A stretch of 64,000 nt of DNA from Arachis hypogaea (lineage: Eukaryota > Streptophyta > Magnoliopsida > Fabales > Fabaceae): contig NC_092040.1 in the NCBI RefSeq assembly GCF_003086295.3, positions 5,456,001-5,520,000 on the forward strand, read 5' to 3'. The position numbers and the translations under genes are program-made. Shown here piece after piece: positions 25,445 through 38,472 of this stretch. The notes under the pieces are model-generated. The model was not told where the DNA came from and searched no databases. It was given only the letters and a program-made list of their open reading frames with translations. How positions within the stretch are numbered: the first letter of the stretch is position 1; every line of letters starts with the position of its first letter.

Positions 25445-28400
25445 TCAACCGCTATACTGAATTTTTTGATTTTGGGAACTCTGACCCTGAGGCTGCTGTT
25501 GGGAAGCCTGCAAGTTCATTGGCTGTGTGTTGTAATGAGAAAAAGGCTGGGAATAGAGAGAATTCATCTGCAAAGAAGCCAGGAAATTTACCACAAAAAA
25601 TAATGACCGAGTTCCATGCATCAAAGTATTAAAGAGCTAATCAACTGGTGAAATTAACACGCCCCCTTAAATTTTATAAATATTTATTTGAAACAAAAGC
25701 TGAAACTAGAGGAAACCTGTGATTGGAGAGGATTGGCGTTAGCAACACCAAAATGGCTCTGTGTTGCATCATCTTGCAAGGGATCACCAAATCCAGCTTG
25801 AGTGAAAAGGCCTTGCGATCCATGGGCCATGTAGTCCTGGGAACCAACAGAAAGGAAAATCAGATCAGGAAGGAGAAAGAAGCAACTGAAGGAGAACAAA
25901 GTGAAAGCCCATCATTAGCCACTTCAACAACCTGAGACATAAATTCATTTCCAGAACCAAAACGTGAATATCCGGCTTGAGAGTTTTGGTTCATAAAGTT
26001 CCCTGGGAATCCACCTTGCGCTCCTTGAGTAGCATAATCAACAGCATATCCACTTTGAGAAGCCTAAAGGTAATCAATCAAACACACCCAAAAAAAAAAA
26101 AAAAGAGGATACATCAGCAAAGAAACTAACAGGAAAGAACAAAGCACCCTGTTCTCTCATTGATGAGCTGAACTTAGGACTTGTACACCTTCCATGTACA
26201 AAAATAACTAAAACATTTCCCAAACCTGGGTAGCAAAATCAGCAACATTATAAGGAACATGCGATCCCTGGCTTTTGAAGTCATCACCCAAGAAGTCCTG
26301 ATGGTAAATTTAAAATGGAATGCAATGAATTCCTATGATAAATTTGAAACAAAGTCAATCTTAAGCCAAATTACTGTTAAGTACCTGAGACATTCCAGGA
26401 ACAGAAAATTGATCTCGAAATGATTGACCTGTCCCTTGGACTGGCATCTAATATGCACAAGGAAAATAATCAGAAATTGACCCTGAATATTACAATGATA
26501 GGGAGCTGACTACATAACACAAGAAGATAAATGAAGAAGGTACATACATTATTGGCAAACCCAGGTTGAGATAACGGACCACCAACAGATGGCTGGCTGT
26601 TTGGACTCTCCAAAGCAGGAAAATTATATGTAGATCCAATATTCCCAATAGGCTGTTGCGTTCCTTGGTGAGGAAGACTGCCAACTGGAGCACCAGAATT
26701 ACCTCTTCCAGCCCCAAAACCCCGACTACCTGGTGATGGTACATGAGGAACTGCCCCAACAGGACCATGTACAGCTCCACGGGATGGAATAGCATATGGC
26801 TGAGATTGGGGACCACCATGGAAAGGAGGCAAGGGAACCCTTGGAATAGGATACCCGGCAGGATGCACTCCAGGCTTCTGAGTCCCATTTGGTGGGCCAG
26901 GCGGAACATAAGATCCTACATTTGACACAAAAAAGTGATTGAAACACCAAAACAATAGACTTAGGGTATGTTCAGGGTTTTGGTGGGGAGGGAAAGGCTT
27001 TGGAGGGTTAAACTTAAATCCCATTCACGAGTTCTATTATTCGGAGGGCGAGGAGCCAAGGATTTTGAAGGTTTTTGTTAGCCCTCATTTTCAAATTTCC
27101 CCAAATTGGGGGGTTTTCATTTGATTTTAACTATTTTATCCCTACTAAAAAAAAGGCAGCCCGGTGCACGAGCATCCTGCATTAACGTAGGGTCTAAGGA
27201 CCGACCGCATCCAAACGGTGTAATAGACAGAGTCTAATTACATCAGTGGATGATTCCACAAGCTTGAACCCATGACCTTGAGGTCACACGGAGACAACTC
27301 AACCATTGCTCCAATATGTAAAATTGTAAAAATGTATAACCCCTCTAACATCTAAAACTCACGAACGAAGGGGTCTTAAAATCTTAAGCCCTCCCTTCCC
27401 TTCCATTCCCCTCCCCTTCCATCCCCTCCAAAGCCTTCCCTTGCCTTTCCCTCATGACTTGAGAACATACCCTTAAAGAATTTTCTGGCTATGAGTACAC
27501 AATGGAACTCTAAGACAATCACATAGTGTTAATGATTATAAATCCCATCTAATACAGATAGCAAAAAAAGTTTATTTTAAGGAGGGGAATGGAGGTAAAC
27601 ATATAATGCAGTACATACCCCTTCCACGGCTGCTCCTTCGGTCTGAAGTAGTGCCAGCACCAACAGAACCAAAAGTATCATTAGCCGCAATTCCAGGTCC
27701 ACCACCATAAAAGAGCCTTCTTTCATTGTAAATCTGAATGAAGGTAAGTTCAACCACAACATTAATATGTAATCATCTCAGAAAAAATACCTCAAAAGAT
27801 AAGCATCCTGGCACCAGCAGGTATAATAAAAAAACATCGCATTGCATTCCTGTAACACCTACCTTCTTGGGTTTCTGGAATTGAACCATACTCTGCTTCA
27901 AGTTATTTAAAGGCCCTTCAACTAAGCATTCATGTTCCTGTTTGAAAAATGGAGCATATACTGTTTAGAAAATAAAAATGGAACTTGAAAGGAGGGGGAG
28001 ATTGGTATGGAATCACTCCTTATGTTGGAAAACTTAAACAACAACTCATAAGCGGGCTGGTTAAAAAAGAGCACGAGAATCGTGAAGTTTGAACAGAAAT
28101 TTTATAATACTTCCAGCTCTTGCTTGGAAATAACTATCTATTGAGAAATCAACACCACTGGAAGATACCTTGTAGTGTGTCAATAAGCTATTCCATAGAG
28201 GTTGTTTGCTCAGAACTTTAGGGTTTCCCAGAATAACAATACCATATCTTGCTCGTGTCAAAGCAACATTGAGCCTCCTAGGATCATTCAAGAACCCAAT
28301 GCCCTAAAGAAACAAATATAATTCAATGAGATCCATCAAACGCAATAACAATAACTCCAAAAAATATAAAATAAGATACACATCAAACTTTTTAAAAAGA

Positions 28401-31400
28401 CATCAAGTAACAGAGCAAAGAATGGGTAAACCAACCTGATGTTCATTACTTCTAACACAAGATAGAATTATGTAGTCTTTCTCCCTTCCTTGAAAGGAAT
28501 CAACACTAGCAACCTGAAAAGAACAAAATTTTTGTAGCAATTGAAGCCCGGTAAGCAATAGAATATAAATCCAGATGGTATCTGTATCAAACCTCAATTT
28601 CCTTGTAAAGTTGTTGTCTAAGAGCCCCATTTCTTGACATATAGTTCACAATATAAGCTCTTTGACCCTCATAAGGTGTTATAACACCAATCTGTTTGAC
28701 ATTAAAAAATAAGTAAATTAAAATAAATTTAAAAAAAGAGCAACCATAATAATCCCAACATAAAATCATTAGGGTTAATCCAAGTGCTCTAATTTAGAGT
28801 TACCTGACTTGGAACCACACCACTTTTTAAGAAAGTGGTGACAATCTTTTCTACATTTGCAGCTTCGGTCCTATTTAAATAAGACGTTCCACTTGCACTT
28901 ATCTCTTCTTGACCCATCTGTAAAACGATTATATACTTGGGTTAAAAAATTAATAAATGGAAGAAAAATGCAATGGACAAAATTATGACGAATACCCAAA
29001 AAAAGGTAACTAAAATGTTGATTATTGACCAATTGTGAACAAAGAATATTTCTACCAGAAGAACAGAAAACAATACTCACTACACAATACATGCATTTAC
29101 AGTACCTGAACATAGAAAAACATGGGACGGTTTGGCACAGGCCATGGGAAGTCGATTCCTGACAACTGCCTTTCATTAACAGTAACGCCATTTTGCAGGG
29201 TCCCTTCGTAAAAGCTGTTTGAGGGAAATTCAGATAGACATGGATGCATACGGTACTGAACCTGTAAGTTGAAATGATGAAAAGAACTTCAGCGATTGCC
29301 CTAACAAAAACAATTAAGTAGCTTGTCTGTATAACTAGGGATAGCACTTCACAACAATTGCAGCAATGAATTGTCTCTTGCAAACTTAGCAATTCATTAC
29401 CTGTAACCTAATTGGTTTAACACCAAGTAGGACAAGGCGTTCAAAAAGCGACTGCGCTAGCCCAGCACGAGCTGCTTTCTTGCACATAATGACTGGCCCA
29501 AGTTGACAATGGTCACCAACAAGAACCACCTATACAGATATTTTGTTACATACATCAACATTCAAGGAAAAAAGAAATGCATTAACAGATATAAACCCCA
29601 AATACCTGCTTTGCACCAAGAACCAATGGAATGAGGCACTCAGGTTCTGTTGCTTGAGTAGACTCATCAATAAGTACCTGCCAGAAAAAATTAAAGAAAA
29701 GTCAGAATTGAACAAGAATGATGGCAATTATATATAGCAGCAGACATATTCCAACCTGACGGAACCTAAAATTTGCAAGTCGAGGATCCCCAGCACCAAC
29801 ACATGTACAGCATATCACATCAGCACTTTGAGAAATCTCCCTCTCTGTTGCTCGCTTAAGTGCTTTGTATTTTTTCTCATCACTGCTGGAAAGTTCTCCT
29901 GTAATAGGATTAAAAAATGGTGGTTAATTTTACTCTCATGCATTACCCACAACACAGAGTTCAAATAGCAGTAGTAACAGCCTGAGGAAAAAGAGAGGGA
30001 GCAAGAAATAAAGTAAAAATTCATAATTAGAAGAAAATGTGATCATTAATTGGCTAGAAGTAAACAAAAAGTCAGATTATTTTTATCCAAAGATTAACAA
30101 TTACACAAATTTATGATAGCTGTCTTTTCTGAATAAAATTTAAGTACAAGCAGCTAGTGCAATATACAATATAGCGTAAAATGCACCAAACTTGGCCACA
30201 ATTCAACCCAGTATGATAACTAGACAAAACAACCCAAGTTCTGTATAGCTTTTAAGAAACTAAATCCCAAACCTTGTTCATCCTTCAGCTGTTGTAATTT
30301 ATGAAGTTCACTCTTGTCGGATGTGTCAAGATGCCGAACCTGGCAAAAATCACCATTATCATGTATCATGTAATCATAATTACTTATATGAAACATGAAG
30401 GAGGAAAGTATACATACTAAAAATACAATAGCATGAAACTGATCCGGAATATTACAAAACTAACCTGGTAATGAAGTGTTAAATGCTCAACAGGAGAACT
30501 TACAGCTTCCCTTGACTTTGCACAAAGCCGAACAACCTTGAATGAAAGAAATGCATGTATTACACATAGGTTCAATTTGTTTATAATAACCAATTCTAAT
30601 TGGAATATATGGCACCCATACCTTTAACCCAGTAGCACTTATTTTTTCAGCCAGCTGGTCCACAGCAACATTACTAGGTGCACAAACCAAAACCTGAAAA
30701 TTAAGTTGGCAGGGAAGTGAGGGAAGAAAATAAATGACTAAAACGAACCACGAGAAAAGCATACAATATCCAAAAAGGGAAACAGATCATACCTGTCCCT
30801 GACCTTGTTTGGCCATGTGATATACAAGTGCGGCAGAAGTTACAGTCTTCCCAGTTCCAGGGGGACCTTGAATCAAACTAATAGGTCTCTGAAGGACACT
30901 TTTAACCGCAAAAACCTAAAAAAAAAAATTAGAAGATCTGTAATTTAGAGTGCACCAACATCCAGCAAAAAATTTGGTGGTGTCAAATCACATACGAAAT
31001 TTTATGAAAGGGATTCCTCCTTCATAAGGTGCATAATAACATATAACCCCACTAAACTACATATTTGGATCCAAGACAAGTAACAGTGTTAGCGATTGTG
31101 AACAGGAAGCCACCAAGCTTGGAGCTTTCTTATGAAAGGAAGAGAGCATGACAGGTTTTTATCAAACCATGATGGATTAAGGTTTCCATGAAGCCTTTCC
31201 CTAGTTTTGAAGATATTTTAAGGACGACAGAGAGAGATTGGAAAGTGACATATATTCCATTAATCTTCCCAAGTGCTCAGGTAATTACTTTCAAAATTTT
31301 CCCAACAGGTTTTGGAAAACAGACCAAGTTAGTTTTATAACGACAATAATACTTTATTATTCACATAAATATCATTGTTGAGAAAACAATATTTTACATA

Positions 31401-34400
31401 TTATGAATTGCAATGTCTACATATTATTAATAAAATTTAAATCTATTATGTCTACATATTTTCTACTTTATTTTAAAAATAAAAAATAAGGAAAAAAAAG
31501 ACCACTTTATTTTTCTAAATCAGACATCCAAGGGCAACAGAGATTAGTCAAAACAACAACATACTTGAGATGCATTAAGCTCAGGAAGTCCTGGTGCACC
31601 AAAGCGACGAGGCAATGCATTACGCATCATCTGCACCTCAACTTCATGACCCAATAAGTGATGATAAATATACCTACATATTAAACAGCAATTGTGAACA
31701 CCTGAACAATTATAATTCATAATTGTTGAGACATCATACATAATTACTTATTTTTAAATAAATCAGAACCCTGCCACGACACTATTCAAGTCATACAAAA
31801 CAAACAATAAATACTGTCAAAATAATATATCAGTAACTCGCACAGTCAAACCTAGCTCCAAGATCATCCAACAGACACACAACACTAAGACACATGTCAT
31901 GAAAAGTATGGTATAAATCAACAACTCATTACACACCCATTTGTCATCACATTCCAGTTAATAAAGAGATACAGCCCAGTCCTTGCAAGTATATGTAACT
32001 GTAAGCATGTTCGATAAATTTTATTTTAAAAAAAAAATATGTTTTTATAGAGACATCGTTGTCGAACAAAAGGTAATGTGTTCAATGAAAATTTCATTCC
32101 TGAGCCAAAAAAATTATTCATTCATTTGTGGAGTGTTGCCAAACAAAGGAGAAAGATAAAAATACAAGACAAATATAGAGCAATATAAATCCATAATTAA
32201 ACCTTACAATGGAACAACTTACCCGCTTACACTTGTCTCATCCACAGCAAAGGTTTTCATAGCTCCCTGCATCCTGTCAAAGCTTGTACTTTTCCAAACA
32301 AAATCAACACTGAAACCATGGTTTATATCAACTGGAACCCCCTGCATACATCGAGGACAATAAGCACTCCACACAGACAATGTTCAAAGGCACAATGCAG
32401 GTATCAAAAAATAGTACTACACTTACCTGACTAGCACGAAGCTCCAGTGCAACCTCCTCTTGTGCAGTTAGCTTAATCTGAAGACAAAATACAATGCACA
32501 TTATATATACACAGTATCTATATCTATACATCTATATCCACAATATATAAAGGGGATTCTCTCACTTGGTGTCCAAAATCTTCATTTCCTTAAATATCCT
32601 TTAAAAAAAACTTTTTGCACTGTCACTTTATCAAAATTAAACTCTTCTAAATTAACTATTCATAGAAATACAAAGGACCACTCTATAAAAATAATTACCT
32701 ACATTTTTAACGATAACTCCTCTTCAAAAATAACTATCCACACTTATGAAAATCACTCGTTTTATTTCCAACACCATTTTTTTTATTTTAAGCTAAAAAT
32801 CTATATCTTATTATCTTTTATTTTTCAAAAATAAAAATGCAAACTAACAGGCAAGGAATTGACTGTTATTTTGTTAATATTATATTATAGCAATTAAAGT
32901 AAAGAACACCAAAGAAAAATTATCTAAAAGCAGCTATTGATTTAAAAAGAAAAACTTCAATTATCCATACAAAGAGTGAGGCACAGTACTAAACAACTGG
33001 ACAGCAATTAAAAAAAAAAACACAGACTACAGTCTTCTTTTGCTTTCAATCAGAAAAGAGATATCATGGGTGTTCAACTGCTCTAAGAATAAGATACAAA
33101 AGGATATCAGAAACAGAAAGTAAGGAGTTTTAATCATTTGAAGATATTTCTTCACGCTATTTATTAACCCTTTTTTTAACTAATATTTATAAATTAAAGT
33201 AGAGAGAGAGTTGATGTTGAGGTACAAAAAGTAGCCGACAACATTGCTTTAGTTGTAGATACAATAGTTAAAAAGAATTAAAAATAGAATTAAACAGAAT
33301 GCATACCACATGACCCACTGACTGCCAGGCAGGATGTGCTGCATCACCAGAATAACGCAATCGTAATTCATCACCAGGTACAAGCCGTAACTCATTATCT
33401 TCCTACAATATAGCACAAAATTGTTTATATTCCATAGAGAATTAAATTACAAAGAAAAATACTATGAATTGATTAGGAGGGCAAGAAAATAAATATGATA
33501 TAAAACATAGCAGTAACAGCTGCCAAGTAGGCAAATGATAAAGCACCTTTGGAAAGACAAAGTATGCAACACGCTTCTTGTTAAGACCAATATCCCACCT
33601 AATTGTCACGTTGTCCTTGCTTTGAGATTCCTTCATCATCTACATTAACACAGCACATGTAAGACATCAAAACACGTCACAAGAGATGAGGGTATAGCAA
33701 TGATGGATGTTTACTACAGTTAAGTAACTTAGTAAGTCCCAAAAGTACAATATCTTAGAATGGAGCAAAGGGAAACAAAAAATATTACCTTATCATAATC
33801 AGCTTCAAGCTTGATAAGAGGCGCAAATACATTTTGATACTGAGACAAGTCATGCAAAAAAATGTTATACGTTAGAAAGGACTGTCAACAATGAAAGTAT
33901 CAGTATCCTCACCAATCATCATATTACAAAGATACAAGTTATCACCAAGTCATGCTTGATACATACCTGATATGCATCTTCGTATTTTAAAGCCACGGGC
34001 TGAGGTTCATCATCTACACCAGGCTTCTCAAGGTCCTCAAAGGAAGCATCTGGATTTGTCTTCCATAACTCTTCCACCTTATTTATTTGCTGTGCACTTA
34101 TCTGGCGTGCCCTTAACTGCTCCTGTTCAGATGGGACCTGCAGAAGACCATATTATGTCAAAGATGGGGGGGATAATATGTCATCAAATTAAATGAATTA
34201 ATACCCAGGGAAGAAAAAGCAACCTTGACAAGCCATTGCAAGAAACACCTATCATCAATCAAGGGGCACCACTGACTAAGGTCCCAATTCATGTCCTTCA
34301 AGGCATTGACACTCAAGCAAGGCTCACGACAAAGAAGAACAACTACACTTTCAGTCTTCGCAGAAATAAATCCCAGTAGAAACACATTCCGACACCCACA

Positions 34401-36643
34401 GTTGTAGCATTCAAGAATTGTTTCCCCCAATGGACTATCTTTGTGCAGACATACCTCCTTGTGTTTTGCCCGAACCTATATGGAGAAAGAAAAGAAGCAG
34501 AAAAGCTAAGCAACATTTGTTCACCAAAGAACAATATACACTTGGCCCTCAATTCAACAGCAATATTGGTCAAACATACACATTTCACCAAAACATGATT
34601 CATCATTTAAACCTTTCATGACTTGAACAAATCCATGGCCTGAGCTTTATACAAGACTTTCAATTAACTTTGAACTAATAATAACATATTAAGTACTATG
34701 AGCAAAGATAATATTTTGTTCACAATAAAAAAAAGATAATATTTTGTTAAAGCAAATATTTTCAGTATTATCTTTCATTCTATATGTGTATATGACTCAT
34801 ACAACAACAACAACGACAACAAAGCCTTATCCCACTAGGAGTATATGACTCTTGCATTATAATAAATCTTTTGCAATATGTTATCAAATCTTATGATTAA
34901 ATAGTGGTCATAATCAAAACAACCTTATTGTGCGGCAAACAATACACGTCAAATTTTACCATTTACTCATAAGAACAATGCATAAAAAAGAATAGAAAAC
35001 TATGCTTGCATCTAAGTATGGCACTAGGACTATTAGCAGCCTAAAAGTGCAGAGCAAACACTGCATCAGCAACTGAAACACAACTCCTAAATTAGAAAGA
35101 AAGCGACTTAATGTAGCTTTCAAGCATTACAACAATAAATTTGAATTATTGATCTAAATTTACGAGGTTCAAGCAGCCCTAATCACCAGATTTGTTACCA
35201 AAATGTTCAACATTATACCTCATAACTAACCATAACTTCTCAATAATTAACTTGATGTCTCGTCAGTAGCCACAGTAAATCTATATAACAGTTACTGTAT
35301 GTTAATGGCCAAATGTTTATCACCAATATTCATCCATAAATTAAGAAGAATGGTATTTCTTACACCAGGTTCTTAGTTCAGGTCTCAGATTACATGAAAG
35401 CTCAACCAAAAAACCACACGTGATGGAGATGGATGTACAAACTCAACTGTGTTCATGATATCCCTTTGAACATATCCGGTGTTGCTAACATATCTTCCTT
35501 ACGAAGTCATTAAGACTTAACCATGCAACTATTTTCTACATATCAGGAGGGTGTACATTATGCCATACCCAGGCTTCAAACCCACCCACTAGGTAAGAGT
35601 TCTAAATTCAGGTGTGGTACATGACCAGAGGTCCATACACCACCTACTTATCCCAGCTCAACTTCTTCATTTACCTCAACATTGGTACATTAGCAAACAT
35701 GATTGCCCACTATTTATCATATCTAAGACGATTACTGAGTATAGGGATTTCTTCCAAACAAACTCCTTTCCGGCAATCTATACATAACAAAATTTCTCCC
35801 TCCTTTCACGCGTAATTTTAAAATAGGCACAAAAAGAACCACAAGTATGCCCTCCAAAACAGAAAGTTTTTCCTAAAATTACCAGCTATAACTAAGTTTC
35901 TAAACACTCAAACTGTAACTACAGCACTCTACTACTTCCCTCAATCTCACATTCTCAGATAAGCATACAAATCATACAACTTAAAATCGCCTAACCCTTT
36001 CCCACAATCTCTAAAACAGTCCACCGCTAACCCAAAAACAAACAATGATTTAACAACGAAGAAATCAAATAAAATTAAATTAAACAAAAAAAATTGCAAT
36101 GCCGTGGTAACAACTCACCAGGTGATTGACGATATGAGATCCAGAGGTGTTCCCCCGCGAATTACAGAACCATTTACGACATGAAGGCACGTTACACCTC
36201 ACAACACAAGCTGGATTAGAGACCCCACAATACCGGCAAGCATGCTCGGTGAAATCCCCTTTGCCATAGTCGAAATTATCATCATCCCCGGTGTCCTCAA
36301 AATTCAACCCGCTCATCCCCGCGACCAATGCATCCACCATCTGGCTGTTCCCGCCACTGCTGCTCCCTGACCTCCCCTTAGTGCCACTCCCGGCAGCTGC
36401 CGAAACCGGAGAGGCATCCGACTGGTGATCCGACCCAGCTCCTCCCCCTCCGCCACCGCGCTCCGACGTATCGGCAAGCGAATCAGAGGGAGTGGGCCAC
36501 GCCACGGAGGACCTAATCGGGTCGCGGAACTCCGGGTAGTCGAAATCTTCGCCCTGAGTGTTGAATTCGAGGAAGGTGTACGCGTCGTTGGCGGTGTCTG
36601 GTTGCGAAGCGGTGTCGAATAGATTGCTCTGCTGCGAGTCCAT
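25445..36643 (-). CDS. UPF1: Regulator of nonsense transcripts 1 (UPF1), RNA helicase of nonsense-mediated decay
   Basis: Complete gene of 29 coding exons in transcript order: 36643-36119, 34475-34224, 34137-33967, 33839-33789, 33639-33547, 33402-33307, 32477-32427, 32341-32223, 31673-31565, 30915-30793, 30693-30622, 30536-30465, 30339-30273, 29898-29756, 29677-29606, 29529-29401, 29261-29106, 28917-28804, 28691-28593, 28513-28436, 28303-28169, 27937-27863, 27733-27619, 26915-26548, 26447-26385, 26297-26226, 26063-25932, 25836-25717, 25567-25445. They sum to 3795 nt (1264 residues) with compatible phases; Arabidopsis UPF1 is about the same length. Domains: acidic, Gly/Ser-rich N-terminus; Cys-His UPF2-binding domain from residue 134 (HACRYCG, CRKWFC); SF1 helicase with Walker A GPPGTGKT at 506-513, Walker B DESTQ at 652-656 and motif [10 protein letters not shown] at 876-883; C-terminal tail rich in SQ/TQ and Gly/Pro, the expected site of PIKK-type phosphorylation. 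It unwinds RNA in cytoplasmic mRNA surveillance. No disabling change seen. Confidence 0.97.
26961..27475. mobile_element. Tourist-like (PIF/Harbinger) MITE in a UPF1 intron
   Basis: The terminal inverted repeats are GGGTATGTTC at 26964 and GAACATACCC ending at 27472, both flanked by the trinucleotide TTA (26961-26963 and 27473-27475). The TTA duplication and GGG-start termini are hallmarks of PIF/Harbinger MITEs. The inverted similarity extends inward through purine-rich sequence (GGGAAAGGC...CTTTGGAGG). It lies in the intron between UPF1 exons 27733-27619 and 26915-26548 and contains an inserted SINE. Confidence 0.8.
27147..27312 (-). mobile_element. Au-type SINE inserted in the MITE
   Basis: Read on the minus strand, the element starts GGAGCAATGGTTGAG (box A-like). 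It has GTGTGACCTCAAGGTCATGG followed by a box B-like GGTTCAAGC, and ends GTGCACCGGGCTGCC plus a run of eight T. This order and the T-tail match the tRNA-derived Au SINE family found across flowering plants. Ends are good to a few bases; no clear target duplication was found. Confidence 0.78.
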
Positions 36644-37000
36644 GGCGGAATAGGGTTATCGAGTATCGATAATCGGGAAGCGCGCGATCTTAATTGGAAT
36701 TGATTAGAGTTAGGGTTTTAAGATTGCGCGTTTGCGAAGGGTGAAAGGGGTTATGAATTGTGAATGATTAGGGTTAGGGTTGGGGGGAGAAAGGAACGAA
36801 AGAGGAATAGAAATAGAGAGCTTGGTGTGTTGGGGACGGAGACACAAACATGAAAGCACATAATAGTACAAAGGGAGAAAGAGCGTATGCGGCCTACTGT
36901 ACAGACGTACCCCAAGCAGCATACCAAATACGGGAACACGTGAGTACCACACGCTCTACACTTATCACGTGTTGCTGGATAATTTTTCAAAATAAATTAA
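36644..37000 (-). promoter_or_regulatory. UPF1 5' UTR and proximal promoter
   Basis: G+C is raised just upstream of the UPF1 ATG. Two CACGTG G-box cores occur (about 36939 and 36966). Short TTAGGGTT-like repeats lie at about 36710-36780, resembling telo-box motifs of plant housekeeping promoters. Start site not determined. Confidence 0.4.
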
Positions 37001-37494
37001 AGATAAACTAGTTAAAATAGGATAATAAATCTTTGAAAGATATAAAAATACGACAAAGATAACTAAATATTAAATATATGTTCAAAAAAATATAGTTCAA
37101 ATTTGATCTAATTTTTTATAAATATTATTAGAAAAATAAAACCATTTTATTTTTAAAAATTTGTAACGTTTTGTCAAGTGAATTTTTTTTAATTTGTTGT
37201 GAATGTCCAATTATTTTGAAAAATAAATTATAAACATGGAATTGTTTTCAATTTTTTATGTACACCTTATAAATAATTATTTAAATATTTTTATAAAAAT
37301 TTAAATCAAATGTATTAATTATTTTTATGATATTTTAAATTATTTAAAAATTTATTTATCCTTTAATTAAATTTTTAAATATTATTTTTATCAACAATAT
37401 AAATTTGTAAATATTATTTTAGTAAAAAATTAATTATCAACAAGCATGCAAGTAAAGTCTCTATTATCTAAATCAGAAGATGGATACTAATTAG
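37001..37494. other. AT-rich intergenic region, nothing recognised
   Basis: Highly AT-rich with no coding sequence or repeat ends that I can define. It separates the UPF1 promoter from the TIR element. Confidence 0.5.
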
Positions 37495-37799
37495 CAAACA
37501 ACCTAAAGTATTTGATGGAACTTCATAAGAGGGTTCATCCAATGGAATTATGCAAAATATTTATTAAATTATTCCGTTTCACTATTTTATATTTTTATAT
37601 ATATTTATTGTCAACAGATATTTTATATAATTTTTAATAACCCCTCCATTAATAAAGAGTTTTGAAATAAAACAACAATATTAGTTTCTACTTAATTACT
37701 AGAACCAGCATACACATGACTTGAATAGAAACTCGTAGGTATTAATTAAAAACTTAGTATTATACATTGTTTGATTGAGCTGTCAAAAATATTTGTTAC

Positions 37800-38158
37800 T
37801 GTTATAAAATAAATAATTAAAAAAGAGAAAATAAAAATAAAGAGATATAAATAAATAACTCTAGCATACAACCTAATTAATATCTCTAATATATGTAGTA
37901 ATGTATAAAATAGAGAAAATAAATGATATGGTATAAAGAGAGAGGAAACTAATAGAGAGAGAATTTATATTGTATAAGAAAAGAGTATAGTATTGTTGTT
38001 TCTGTGTATAATTCACATGCCATACTATCCTAATTTATACATATAAAGATTTTATTTTCAACTCTCAATTAAGTTGAATTCATCTTTAAAAAGATGATTT
38101 ATTCAATTAACAGTCTAAGTCATAAATGGGCATCTATGTGTTTTTTCTTATTACAACA
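37800..38158 (-). repeat. 3' LTR of the copia element
   Basis: 359 bp, downstream end of the minus-strand element. It ends against the target duplication GTTAC on its outer side. Confidence 0.9.
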
Positions 38159-38472
38159 TTGCTCTTTAAATAACCATTTAAGATTATACTTTATTAAAAT
38201 TTTACTAAAGAAAATTCAATGAAAAAAAAATTAATGAAGAAAAAAGAGTACAAAATCCTTTGTGATAGGAACTACCTCATTAAAAATCTTATTAAGAAAA
38301 ATCCAATGGAAAAAAACCTGACCAAGAAAAAAAAGAGTACAATCTTCCCCTCTTGTCGACATTATTTAATATCTCGAAATCAGCGCATCCCAATCAGCTG
38401 TACCAATCTTTCAAAAAATAATTTTGGAAGTGACTTTGTAAATAGATCTGCCAGATTATCACTTGAGCGGAT

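Noticed and set aside
26470..27024. Single long exon frame extending through the intron into [13 protein letters not shown]
   Set aside because: The upstream part lies within the MITE; the acceptor at 26916-26917 gives the phase needed by the previous UPF1 exon.
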